A stretch of 64,000 bases of DNA from Hydrotalea flava (lineage in GTDB: Bacteria > Bacteroidota > Bacteroidia > Chitinophagales > Chitinophagaceae), in NCBI RefSeq assembly GCF_001623405.1, contig NZ_LUHG01000080.1:1-64000 (forward strand), in the 5' to 3' direction. Shown here piece by piece: positions 35,600 to 43,366 of the stretch. Below the pieces are notes generated by a model. That model did no database searches. It saw only the letters and a list, made by a program, of their open reading frames with translations, and was not told the origin of the DNA. The position numbers were made by a program, and so were the translations under genes. Within the stretch, counting starts at the first letter, position 1. The number at the start of each line of letters is the position of its first letter.

Positions 35600-37027
35600 A
35601 TGTATATAATTAAGATTATATTGATTGTATTCATTGCTAATTGTACTATATCAGTTCATGCCCATAGCTTGTTTTATAATAACAAATTGCTGAAAATGAG
35701 TTCATCGGGTGTAACTTTTGAAATAAATGATAGTGCATTTTTTATGAATGACGGTACCCCTTTTAAATTAGTATTTAAATACTATGATTCCATTGGAGTT
35801 CCACACAACATCTTTTTACATAAAGGACAAAACTTTGTTCCGCTGCAACGACCAACTCTATTTATTCAGAATAATGATCTTGTTAGAACGCCATATTTGG
35901 TTTTCCCAAATACTACAGTGCACATTCAATTAAATTGGGATGGCAGTATAACCTTCATGCATGCAGATACCGTGTTAATGTACTCAATGAATTTATTTAA
36001 ATTGATGTTGGACAGTATTAATACACTTACCATCAAGTATGCCATTCCTAAATCAGCAGACTCCATGCATCGGGTTTTTTTAACTAACCAAATCAATGGT
36101 GCAATCGATTCTTTAACCAATCTACAATATGTATACCTTCATCATTTTACACGGCAACATTTTTTAACCGAGGATATTTCTGATTATTTTAAGCGTGTTA
36201 TTCTATGCTTACAGCTACTTTCTAAAAGCTATCTGGCTATTGATACAAAAACCAATGCTATTTGGTTGCATCATTTATCTGACTCTCTTTTCACAAATGC
36301 ATTTCCATATTCAGATAATTTTTTTCAAAAATACATTAATCCCTATTTTATAGAACTATGTAATGTGCTCTTCAATTATCAATGCTCTGGAACTTATTAT
36401 AGAAAATTAAACGATTCTGCAACAATTTATACATTAGCCCATCAATTGTCTTTTATTCCATCCAAATATATTCGTAATATTTTAACTCATAACATTATAC
36501 AAGATGGTTTATTCAGAGATACTACCATTATTGGAAGTAATGTTATTTTGCCCAATTTAAAAAAGGTTGATACTTCAAATTTCTTAACCTCTTTTATAAA
36601 TGACAGCTTACTATCAGTTGATCTGGAAACAAAGATTTCGTTACCCAAATTATTGGATCAGTTTCATCATAAAGTAATTTTAGTAGATATTTGGGCTAGT
36701 TGGTGTGGCCCATGTAGGGCTGATATGCCTTACTTAAATAAATTGGCTGATACACTTAAATCAAATGATTTTGTATTGCTTCATTTAACAATTGATCGCG
36801 ATGTATTAGCATGGCTAAAAGCAAGTGAATTAGAGCAATTGAATCGTGCATTCAATTATTGTTTTATCGAATTTGATGAAAGTGCATTCAATCAAAAATT
36901 TTCAGTTTATTCCATTCCAAGATATTTGTTTATAGGTAAAAATGGGGAAGTAATTCATTCCAATGCGCCATCCCCTTCCGGTAGTTTTCATCAGTTGGTA
37001 CAATTAATTAGTACGCATTTGAAATAA
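35600..37027 (+). CDS. TlpA-like thioredoxin (T4)
   Basis: 475 residues. A signal peptide ending near SVHAH is followed by a beta-rich domain (30-130), a long helical region (130-340) and a C-terminal thioredoxin fold with active site IWASWCGPC (Cys369/Cys372), the standard TlpA dipeptide Gly-Pro. The cis-Pro loop reads SIPRYLFIGKNG. It is predicted periplasmic. It follows peptide P4 and precedes a fossil gene end and the next module. Confidence 0.85.
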   Translation: MYIIKIILIVFIANCTISVHAHSLFYNNKLLKMSSSGVTFEINDSAFFMNDGTPFKLVFKYYDSIGVPHNIFLHKGQNFVPLQRPTLFIQNNDLVRTPYLVFPNTTVHIQLNWDGSITFMHADTVLMYSMNLFKLMLDSINTLTIKYAIPKSADSMHRVFLTNQINGAIDSLTNLQYVYLHHFTRQHFLTEDISDYFKRVILCLQLLSKSYLAIDTKTNAIWLHHLSDSLFTNAFPYSDNFFQKYINPYFIELCNVLFNYQCSGTYYRKLNDSATIYTLAHQLSFIPSKYIRNILTHNIIQDGLFRDTTIIGSNVILPNLKKVDTSNFLTSFINDSLLSVDLETKISLPKLLDQFHHKVILVDIWASWCGPCRADMPYLNKLADTLKSNDFVLLHLTIDRDVLAWLKASELEQLNRAFNYCFIEFDESAFNQKFSVYSIPRYLFIGKNGEVIHSNAPSPSGSFHQLVQLISTHLK

Positions 37028-37067
37028 GTTTCATGAAAATGAAATAGAAACAGTATATATTACATGC

Positions 37068-37115
37068 CGGCATTTAAACATGCCTTATATTGTTTCACTA
37101 CCAGAGGAAAATTAA
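37068..37115 (+). other. Fossil C-terminus of a T5-like gene
   Basis: Reads in frame RHLNMPYIVSLPEEN then TAA, matching the last 15 codons and stop of T5 (RHFNIPYIVSLPRED, stop) although T4 upstream has already ended at 37027. The similarity continues into the next operator copy. It is a trace of duplication of the T5 end plus downstream control region. Confidence 0.7.
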
Positions 37116-37132
37116 TTGTGTATCATAAAATT

Positions 37133-37249
37133 GTAGTGCTTCCCCTACACCTATTATTCAAAAATTGTTTATATTTTTATACTACCTAAGCGCAAGGGTT
37201 GCCTGTATACATGTTCAGGTATATTTTTTAACTTTTAACTTTTTTAAAA
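37133..37249 (+). promoter_or_regulatory. Conserved 117-nt promoter/5' leader, copy 2 (upstream of P5)
   Basis: Operator GTAGTG-CTTC-CCCTAC (one mismatch), then the same promoter and leader sequence as copy 1 with TATACATG in the hairpin loop in place of TATGCATG. Confidence 0.68.
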
Positions 37250-37444
37250 ATGAAACCATTAACCAAAGAAGAAATGAAACAAATTAAAGGAGGTATTACG
37301 CATTGTGGCACCTGTTCTGCTAACAGTGCTACCTGCCAAAGTTTCCCTTCCGGATGGGTTTGTACGAATTTGTATGGCTATGGTGGGTTAGCCATGCAGT
37401 GTGCTAATTTATTCACTATGGAGTTGCAATATGTTTCCTGTTAA
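37250..37444 (+). CDS. Six-cysteine GG-leader peptide precursor (P5)
   Basis: 64 residues. Leader MKPLTKEEMKQIKGG; core of 49 residues with six Cys (spacings 2, 6, 8, 12, 12), Gly/Tyr-rich (TNLYGYGGLAMQC) and ending in Cys. No match to a named bacteriocin is recognised. It is followed by a 10-bp inverted repeat and T5. Confidence 0.84.
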   Translation: MKPLTKEEMKQIKGGITHCGTCSANSATCQSFPSGWVCTNLYGYGGLAMQCANLFTMELQYVSC

Positions 37445-37458
37445 TTTTTCAAATTGCT

Positions 37459-37492
37459 ATTGGCTAATCTTTTATCAACAACATTAGCCAAT
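37459..37492 (+). promoter_or_regulatory. Inverted repeat between P5 and T5
   Basis: ATTGGCTAAT (37459-37468) pairs with ATTAGCCAAT (37483-37492), a perfect 10-bp stem with a 14-nt loop. Confidence 0.6.
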
Positions 37493-37517
37493 GGCTTTAT
37501 CTGTTTATTACAATTAC

Positions 37518-38843
37518 ATGTGTCTATTAAAAAAAATATATTTCATTGTAATCTTATTATTCTATCACTGTGTATTATTGTCACAAACTTTTCAGATACC
37601 ATTTTATTTAAATAAATCTGATAGTAACTTTTTTTATGTTACTGAATTAAATTCACCCACTTACATAAATACATCTGATAGCTTGTTGCATTTAAAAAAT
37701 GGTATGGTTATTCAGCGTTATGCTGTTTTCCATAAATCTATTCAATCACAAAAGGAGCGCCATGACCAAAACGAGGTTTCTATTTTAGTTGGTATTGCAC
37801 AGCAACAATTAGTAGTAGTGGCTGACCAAAATTTTAATCATTCTTTTAGGGATGATTCTGTGTATATTATACCGTTAAAAAGTGCCAATCAATCAACATC
37901 TGCATATATTCAACAACTTCCCGTCATACACCTTCGTAATTTAGCTTATACCGACACTCATCATACCGTTCATTTATTTGATGCAGCATTTCGTTGTGCG
38001 CCTGTAACTGCTTCCGGAAAGCCATTTACCGATAGTGTTCAATTACAGCAAATCGACTATTTTAAATGTACTATTATTTCTTATGCTTACTATGAATCTG
38101 TACCTTTTAGCTATAAAGGGGCCATTTATCAGTTTCGTATTTTTCCTTACGCTTTAACGGCTGCTATTTATCCTAAGCAAATACGAAACATACATGCGTA
38201 TGCTGCTATTTTATTTTATGCCATAGAAAATGAACAATTACAATTAATGGCTTATAATACCTTAGATTATGTTTTACAAAATGGACAAGGTACAGCTTTT
38301 GGAAAAGATAGTATACATATTCAGTCTATTGATTTTGATCATCAAATTTTGCATTTTACCATTGATACTCCTTTAACTGCACATGTAACAATTCCTTATG
38401 CAGTTTTAGTAGGCAGCTATCTGTATCAACTTGCATTACATAAAAAAACATCCATCAACTTTCAAGAAAAGCCCTATACCATTCTTGAATTCAGTGGTAC
38501 CTGGTGCAAGCCTTGTATGGCTTTACAACCCTTTATTAAACAGCTAGTACAACAACTCCCTCCACAGCTTCAGTTGATTACTATTCTAAATGAATATAGT
38601 ATAGAAAATGCAGAAGCATTTTATTGGCAGCACAAGCCAACCTGGCCGGTTTATTATGAACCTTTGTATGATGCGGATAATCACACTTTGCATCATTATT
38701 TAAACATAGGGATATATCCTACTTTTATGGTTATTGATGCATCCGGAAATGTATTATTTCATGAAAATGGGATTGGTGCATTAGATAATTTATGTCGACA
38801 TTTTAACATACCTTATATTGTTTCACTGCCTAGGGAAGATTAA
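37518..38843 (+). CDS. TlpA-like thioredoxin (T5)
   Basis: 441 residues from the ATG at 37518; the frame is open from 37491, but the later start gives a normal signal (CLLKKIYFIVILLFYHCVLLSQ). The N-terminal 300 residues are beta-rich and unlike the DUF4369 type of T1. The thioredoxin domain has active site FSGTWCKPC (Cys330/Cys333 from this start) and GIYPTFMVIDASG. Its C-terminal codons run into the next operator copy and recur as a fossil at 37068. It is paired with P5. Confidence 0.82.
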   Translation: MCLLKKIYFIVILLFYHCVLLSQTFQIPFYLNKSDSNFFYVTELNSPTYINTSDSLLHLKNGMVIQRYAVFHKSIQSQKERHDQNEVSILVGIAQQQLVVVADQNFNHSFRDDSVYIIPLKSANQSTSAYIQQLPVIHLRNLAYTDTHHTVHLFDAAFRCAPVTASGKPFTDSVQLQQIDYFKCTIISYAYYESVPFSYKGAIYQFRIFPYALTAAIYPKQIRNIHAYAAILFYAIENEQLQLMAYNTLDYVLQNGQGTAFGKDSIHIQSIDFDHQILHFTIDTPLTAHVTIPYAVLVGSYLYQLALHKKTSINFQEKPYTILEFSGTWCKPCMALQPFIKQLVQQLPPQLQLITILNEYSIENAEAFYWQHKPTWPVYYEPLYDADNHTLHHYLNIGIYPTFMVIDASGNVLFHENGIGALDNLCRHFNIPYIVSLPRED

Positions 38844-38860
38844 TTGTGTATCATAAAATT

Positions 38861-38977
38861 GTAGGGCTTCCCCTACACTTATTATTCAAAAATTGTTTAT
38901 ATTTTTACACTACCTAAGCGCAAGGGTTGCCTGTATACATGTTCAGGTATATTTTTTAACTTTTAAATTTTTTAAAA
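38861..38977 (+). promoter_or_regulatory. Conserved 117-nt promoter/5' leader, copy 3 (upstream of P6)
   Basis: Operator GTAGGG-CTTC-CCCTAC with both half-sites perfect, 17 bp after the T5 stop, then the shared promoter and hairpin leader up to the P6 start codon. Confidence 0.7.
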
Positions 38978-39166
38978 ATGAAACCATTAACCAAAGAAGA
39001 AATGAAATTAATTGTTGGTGGTAGTGCCAGTACACCATGTACAAACAATGGAGATTGCACTACACATATTACTATTAAATGTAATGGAAAATCACAAGAA
39101 AGTGGATCCGGAAGATGTTATGATTCCGGAAATGGCATGGTATGTCACTACAGTGTTGCTTGTTAA
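38978..39166 (+). CDS. Six-cysteine GG-leader peptide precursor (P6)
   Basis: 62 residues. Leader MKPLTKEEMKLIVGG, with Val for Lys before the Gly pair. The core of 47 residues has six Cys (spacings 5, 7, 11, 8, 5), Ser/Gly/Thr-rich, ending in Cys. Followed by a strong hairpin and T6. Confidence 0.84.
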   Translation: MKPLTKEEMKLIVGGSASTPCTNNGDCTTHITIKCNGKSQESGSGRCYDSGNGMVCHYSVAC

Positions 39167-39195
39167 ATATTTTATCTAATATTCATAACAAAGAA

Positions 39196-39230
39196 AACAA
39201 TGAGGTCATTATTATAATGATCTCGTTGTT
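39196..39230 (+). promoter_or_regulatory. Hairpin between P6 and T6
   Basis: AACAATGAGGTCATT (39196-39210) pairs with 39216-39230, 15 bp including two G-U pairs, with a 5-nt loop; a T-rich tail follows (TTTCAGTTTTTAC). Confidence 0.62.
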
Positions 39231-39251
39231 TCAGTTTTTACAAATTCAGTT

Positions 39252-40655
39252 ATGGCTAATACGATTTTACCATTTTGTCTATTAAGTGTTTTAGGTATAA
39301 TGGGATGTAAAACCAGAAGTAAACTGCCGGTTATTCAGGTGCAGGTAAATGCATCTTTTCAACAACCTGTTCAAATGTCTGTTTGCGATTTCTTTTCTAA
39401 CGGTTGTGCTTTAGATTATATTGATACTGCCGGTGTTAAGAAGGTGTTTCATGTCATTCCGGGTCAGCTATTTTCTATTAATAAAGATACCAATTGGTTT
39501 TTATTTGATACCGATACCATTACCATTTATAACAGAAACGGATATACTTACATCAATACTCAAAATAACGAAAACAAAAAATATAATGAATTTTTAAATA
39601 GGTGTTTTGAAATGAAGGCTTCATTTAATAATAGCTATACTATTTATTTTTTGCAACATCAAGATAGTATCATTGCTAATGAAAATTTCATTGCTCAACA
39701 TTTATCTAAAAATGACAGTTTTTATAGAAAAAATGTCAATCAATTAATCAATAACTATGATTTTAATCAAAAAATTAAAGATGATTTGCTGCACTATATA
39801 TTAGAAACCCAAAAATTAATAGATGAATACTATTATTTAACAGAATCTATGCCAATATTGGATAGTTTAGGATTACTAAATAATAGATTGAATGATTATA
39901 TCAATCAAATTAATCGTCAAAAAATTTCCATTTTTTCCCAAGGTGATATTGCTTTATTAATTTCAAACATTGCTAAACAGCTTACCAAAACATCAATTAT
40001 TAAATTAAAAACTGATTATTCAATACGTATTTATTTCGATGACATCCAGCATTATTTCAATAAACAATCTATTTGTTATGATTATCTTGTTGCCTCTTTA
40101 TATGTTCATGCGCAACGTAAAAAAATCAAACTAAATGGAACTTTATATAGAACATTAAAAAGAGAAGCAGTCAAATCAATCTTTTTTAAATATATTGATA
40201 AGAGTACTCTTGCCGAAACAGATAAATTAAAGGACTCCCCAAAAAATAAAAATTTATATGATATCCAATTTCATTCGCAAGATTTTTCAGAGATAGTATC
40301 ACAATATTCTGATAAGCCCTTATTGATTTATTTTTGGGCTACCTGGTGTTTACCTTGTTTAAAAAGTTTGCCTGAAATTGTTGATTTAAAAAAGAAGTAT
40401 CCTGATTTAAATATTCTATTTGTATCCATTGATAAATCACAAGATAATTGGCAATCTTTTTTGTTTGAGCGGAATATGTTTGCCTCAAATCAATTTAGAA
40501 GAAATTTCGCTAATCAAGATACCATTTTTAAAAAAATTCTAACCATCCCAAAATATGGATTATTATTAAATGAGGGTTTTGATTTAAATTTATTAGATGA
40601 AATTAATGATTCTACTATGCATCGATATTTAACGAAAATTAAATCCAAATTTTAG
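39252..40655 (+). CDS. TlpA-like thioredoxin lipoprotein (T6)
   Basis: 467 residues. The lipobox GIMGC (Cys19) indicates a lipoprotein. A short beta domain (25-105) is followed by about 200 residues of Asn/Lys/Ile-rich helices and a thioredoxin domain with active site FWATWCLPC (Cys366/Cys369). The expected cis-Pro loop is present as TIPKYGLLLNEG. It is paired with P6 in the module. Confidence 0.83.
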   Translation: MANTILPFCLLSVLGIMGCKTRSKLPVIQVQVNASFQQPVQMSVCDFFSNGCALDYIDTAGVKKVFHVIPGQLFSINKDTNWFLFDTDTITIYNRNGYTYINTQNNENKKYNEFLNRCFEMKASFNNSYTIYFLQHQDSIIANENFIAQHLSKNDSFYRKNVNQLINNYDFNQKIKDDLLHYILETQKLIDEYYYLTESMPILDSLGLLNNRLNDYINQINRQKISIFSQGDIALLISNIAKQLTKTSIIKLKTDYSIRIYFDDIQHYFNKQSICYDYLVASLYVHAQRKKIKLNGTLYRTLKREAVKSIFFKYIDKSTLAETDKLKDSPKNKNLYDIQFHSQDFSEIVSQYSDKPLLIYFWATWCLPCLKSLPEIVDLKKKYPDLNILFVSIDKSQDNWQSFLFERNMFASNQFRRNFANQDTIFKKILTIPKYGLLLNEGFDLNLLDEINDSTMHRYLTKIKSKF

Positions 40656-40793
40656 TATAGTTATTTTTCATTTTTTTTCTTCACCTCCATTTTTGTCTTT
40701 CAAATTTACTGCAGAGGAAAACTGAACTACTGAGTTATTTACTTTTTTTGTACGAACAAATAGTCATTTTTTGAATATTTTTTACTTCAAATT

Positions 40794-40910
40794 GTAGGGC
40801 TTCCCCTACACTTACTATTCAAAAATTGTTTATATTTTTATACTACCTAAGCGCAAGGGTTGCCTGTATGCATGTTCAGGTATATTTTTTAACTTTTAAA
40901 TTTTTTAAAA
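40794..40910 (+). promoter_or_regulatory. Conserved 117-nt promoter/5' leader, copy 4 (upstream of P7)
   Basis: Operator GTAGGG-CTTC-CCCTAC, both halves perfect, then the shared promoter and leader (loop variant TATGCATG as in copy 1). The 138 bases between T6 and this element hold nothing recognisable. Confidence 0.7.
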
Positions 40911-41075
40911 ATGAAACCATTAACCAAAGAAGAAATGAAATTAATTAAAGGAGGTACTGATCCTTCTGTTTGTATTACATGTTGGTATGGCCCATTATGT
41001 GGACCAACAAAACAATGTGAAAGAGGAAAATCGGATAAAGAACTGATTTGTAATGGGCGTAGTATAGGCTGTTAA
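40911..41075 (+). CDS. Six-cysteine GG-leader peptide precursor (P7), 54 aa
   Basis: The shortest peptide, easily missed. Leader MKPLTKEEMKLIKGG; core of 39 residues with six Cys (spacings 2, 5, 5, 10, 6), a Trp-Tyr-Gly-Pro segment and a C-terminal Cys. Start and frame are fixed by the leader and by the conserved upstream element. Confidence 0.82.
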   Translation: MKPLTKEEMKLIKGGTDPSVCITCWYGPLCGPTKQCERGKSDKELICNGRSIGC

Positions 41076-41140
41076 AACTGCTACAGCAGCAGAACAAATC
41101 ATCTTTGTTGATATTCTTAATAGCAGAATAGTATTCTCTT

Positions 41141-41181
41141 AAGGAAGAACAAAGCTATGCAAATACTTATTGTTCTTCCTT
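41141..41181 (+). promoter_or_regulatory. Inverted repeat between P7 and T7
   Basis: AAGGAAGAACAA (41141-41152) pairs perfectly with TTGTTCTTCCTT (41170-41181), a 12-bp stem with a 17-nt loop. Confidence 0.62.
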
Positions 41182-41224
41182 TCCAAAAAGTTTAATGCAT
41201 ACTACCATTCAATAAATTTAATCA

Positions 41225-42553
41225 ATGAAATTCTTTCACATTCTGATAGTTTTATTCCTGTTTACTTCTTGTGGTATAAAAATTTCAGTAGTTAAAAATG
41301 AAGCAGATTTTTATAAAAGCCATAATTTACTTATCATGGGAAATGACGGTCAGTTAAATAAACACGATTCTTTATATGCTAAATACAAAGGTTGTGAATC
41401 ATTTACTGTTTGTAAATTTTATTTCAATCGGCCACAAAGTTATTACAATGAATGGCAATCTGGAAAGATTAGTACAATTGCCTACGATTCTATCAAAGAA
41501 AAATTACTTCAAGATGAACTTTTGTGCATTTGTCAAGATACCAACACGACTATTACACTTAAAATATTTTTAGGAAAGCTTTCCAATGACCAGTATTTCA
41601 TTGTACCCGATAGTAATAATGATGGCAGTTTTTTCAATGATTCTGCAATTGTATTAACAAATATGAGTGTTCAACCGAATGAAAAATATCATAGAATTAC
41701 ATTCATTAATGTATCTGGTTGTTATAACAACCAGCTTTTGCATTTTAAATTTGAAGCATCGGTAAAGGTTAGCCCTACATCGCAAATCCAATATAGTACA
41801 ATTGAGCTATCCGATACAAAAAGTTACATCGGTAACAGTAAAATTAATGGGAATAATTATTCATTTCAGTTAATTGAATTTGTTCCTATTAGGTTTAGTC
41901 AATTGGTGTTTCAAAAATTTTTATATAGCATAAGACTTGTGAATGTCAGTCAAAACATGGTTAGTAATGTATGTTTATTTTCAGATACTATATGTTTAAA
42001 TAAAAAAAACTATGTTTTCAAACAAAAAAAACCTGAGGTTGGATATGTTAAGTTAAAGCGAGTTAATTCTGCTACATCAATAGATATGAAATGGAAAAGA
42101 ACTAATCCAACAAAAAATATATTGAATAGCCAGCAAATAGATTTGCTTAAAAGCATTACCGGATTGTCTTTGAATCATAAAATTATTTTTACCAATTTTT
42201 GGTTTGCCAACTGCCCACCATGCATTGCTGAGTTTCCAGCGTTAAATAATTTGTATGATAGTTTAAAGCAATATCCTGATATTGTTTTTTTATCTTTTGC
42301 CATGGAGAATCAAGACACGATTAATAGTTTTAAAAAACGTTATCAAATTCGTTTTCCGGTTTATTCAATTACTTCTGAGCAAAATGATTTTTTACAAGGC
42401 GCTCCCATTTTTCCTGCAAATATAATATGGACAGAAAAATGGGAACAGGCATATATTCAACGTGGTGGTTCTAAAGATAATTTGGCTGCAAAAGAATTTT
42501 TTAAAAGTACAATATTACCAATTTTAATTCAAATAAGACAAAAAGTAAAATGA
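41225..42553 (+). CDS. TlpA-like thioredoxin lipoprotein (T7)
   Basis: 442 residues. Lipobox LFTSC (Cys16). Unlike the others, the N-terminal region is Cys-containing (for example CESFTVCKFYF and CICQD) and beta-rich. The thioredoxin fold near the C-terminus has active site FWFANCPPC (Cys330/Cys333), with Asn before the first Cys instead of Trp and Pro-Pro between the cysteines. It is paired with P7. Confidence 0.82.
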   Translation: MKFFHILIVLFLFTSCGIKISVVKNEADFYKSHNLLIMGNDGQLNKHDSLYAKYKGCESFTVCKFYFNRPQSYYNEWQSGKISTIAYDSIKEKLLQDELLCICQDTNTTITLKIFLGKLSNDQYFIVPDSNNDGSFFNDSAIVLTNMSVQPNEKYHRITFINVSGCYNNQLLHFKFEASVKVSPTSQIQYSTIELSDTKSYIGNSKINGNNYSFQLIEFVPIRFSQLVFQKFLYSIRLVNVSQNMVSNVCLFSDTICLNKKNYVFKQKKPEVGYVKLKRVNSATSIDMKWKRTNPTKNILNSQQIDLLKSITGLSLNHKIIFTNFWFANCPPCIAEFPALNNLYDSLKQYPDIVFLSFAMENQDTINSFKKRYQIRFPVYSITSEQNDFLQGAPIFPANIIWTEKWEQAYIQRGGSKDNLAAKEFFKSTILPILIQIRQKVK

Positions 42554-42666
42554 AATATATAAAAATAATTATGCAATATAAGCTAATAATTTTTTAAATT
42601 TAATAAATGATAATGTTGGTTTGAATATCAGTAAAGTTATATTTTTCAACCGTTTCGTTTTAAAAA

Positions 42667-42885
42667 ATGAAACCATTAACCAAAGAAGAAATGAAACAAA
42701 TTAAAGGTGGTGTTACGGGTGTTCCAAGCCAAACTTTAGAAGGACAGTGTACTTCAACGTGTTGGGATGCGCCTGTGGAAGGAAATGAAATTGGATCTGT
42801 TTCTGTTTCAAGTTGCTCTACAGATTATGGTGCTTGCAAAAGCCAATATCCATCAGCTGTAAAAGCTACTTGCGTTTGTAGCTAA
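42667..42885 (+). CDS. Six-cysteine GG-leader peptide precursor (P8)
   Basis: 72 residues, the longest peptide. Leader MKPLTKEEMKQIKGG is conserved, but the 117-nt promoter element and operator are missing upstream. The core of 57 residues has six Cys (spacings 3, 17, 6, 11, 1) with many Ser, Val and Thr. It may be read through from T7 (113-nt gap) or have a different promoter. Followed by a strong hairpin and the split T8 gene. Confidence 0.83.
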   Translation: MKPLTKEEMKQIKGGVTGVPSQTLEGQCTSTCWDAPVEGNEIGSVSVSSCSTDYGACKSQYPSAVKATCVCS

Positions 42886-42893
42886 GAATGAAC

Positions 42894-42922
42894 AAGGTTG
42901 CCTATTTTTTATAGGCAACCTT
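42894..42922 (+). promoter_or_regulatory. Hairpin between P8 and T8
   Basis: AAGGTTGCCTAT (42894-42905) pairs perfectly with ATAGGCAACCTT (42911-42922), a 12-bp stem with a T5 loop, 9 nt after the P8 stop. Confidence 0.65.
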
Positions 42923-42949
42923 ACCTATTGATTAAATCATTTATTTAAT

Positions 42950-43366
42950 ATGAATACTATTTACTTTATGACAACAAAATTGTATCATGGTTTAGTGCCA
43001 TTGCTGTTCTCTCTTTTTTTTCCTTTCATATGTTATTCCGCTGATACACAAATACCCAATAAAGGGGTATATAATGTTTATATACAAACAGTCTCATCAT
43101 TTTTCAATTCTGAAATCAAGGCTATAAATATAACTTATGATATTTTTTACCCTTTTGTGGCATTAAAAAAGCAAACTATTAATCTTGTAAATCATTTTGC
43201 CAAGCAAACATATCGGTTAACAATACCAACTACCATCTTCCAAGTAGCCTATAATAAACCTATTTGTGTGAACAATAATGATACTATTTTCTTAACACTG
43301 AATAAAAATAATAAAGTGGTTTATAGTGAAAAAATCCAACACGCTATTTTTATTTTAAATATTTGA
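42950..43366 (+). CDS. N-terminal part of split TlpA-like protein (T8a)
   Basis: 138 residues with a signal peptide (hydrophobic run ending CYSADT) and a beta-rich domain, like the N-termini of the complete family members. The stop TGA lies inside what should be one 450-500-residue protein; the thioredoxin half continues in the -1 frame. Just before the stop is T-TTA-AAT (43354-43360, codons in phase), a canonical -1 slippery heptamer. Moving one base back there gives ILNYLNRYND and joins the two frames. This could be programmed frameshifting, a real mutation or a sequencing error. Confidence 0.7.
   Translation: MNTIYFMTTKLYHGLVPLLFSLFFPFICYSADTQIPNKGVYNVYIQTVSSFFNSEIKAINITYDIFYPFVALKKQTINLVNHFAKQTYRLTIPTTIFQVAYNKPICVNNNDTIFLTLNKNNKVVYSEKIQHAIFILNI

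Noticed and set aside
40670-40793. A further fossil gene end before cassette copy 4
   Set aside because: The short similarity (CTGCAGAGGAAAA) is too weak to separate from chance.
35167-40910. The repeated 117-nt cassettes as a CRISPR array or IS ends
   Set aside because: Copies are about 1.7-2 kb apart with genes between, not regularly spaced short repeats. There is no transposase and no terminal inverted repeat.
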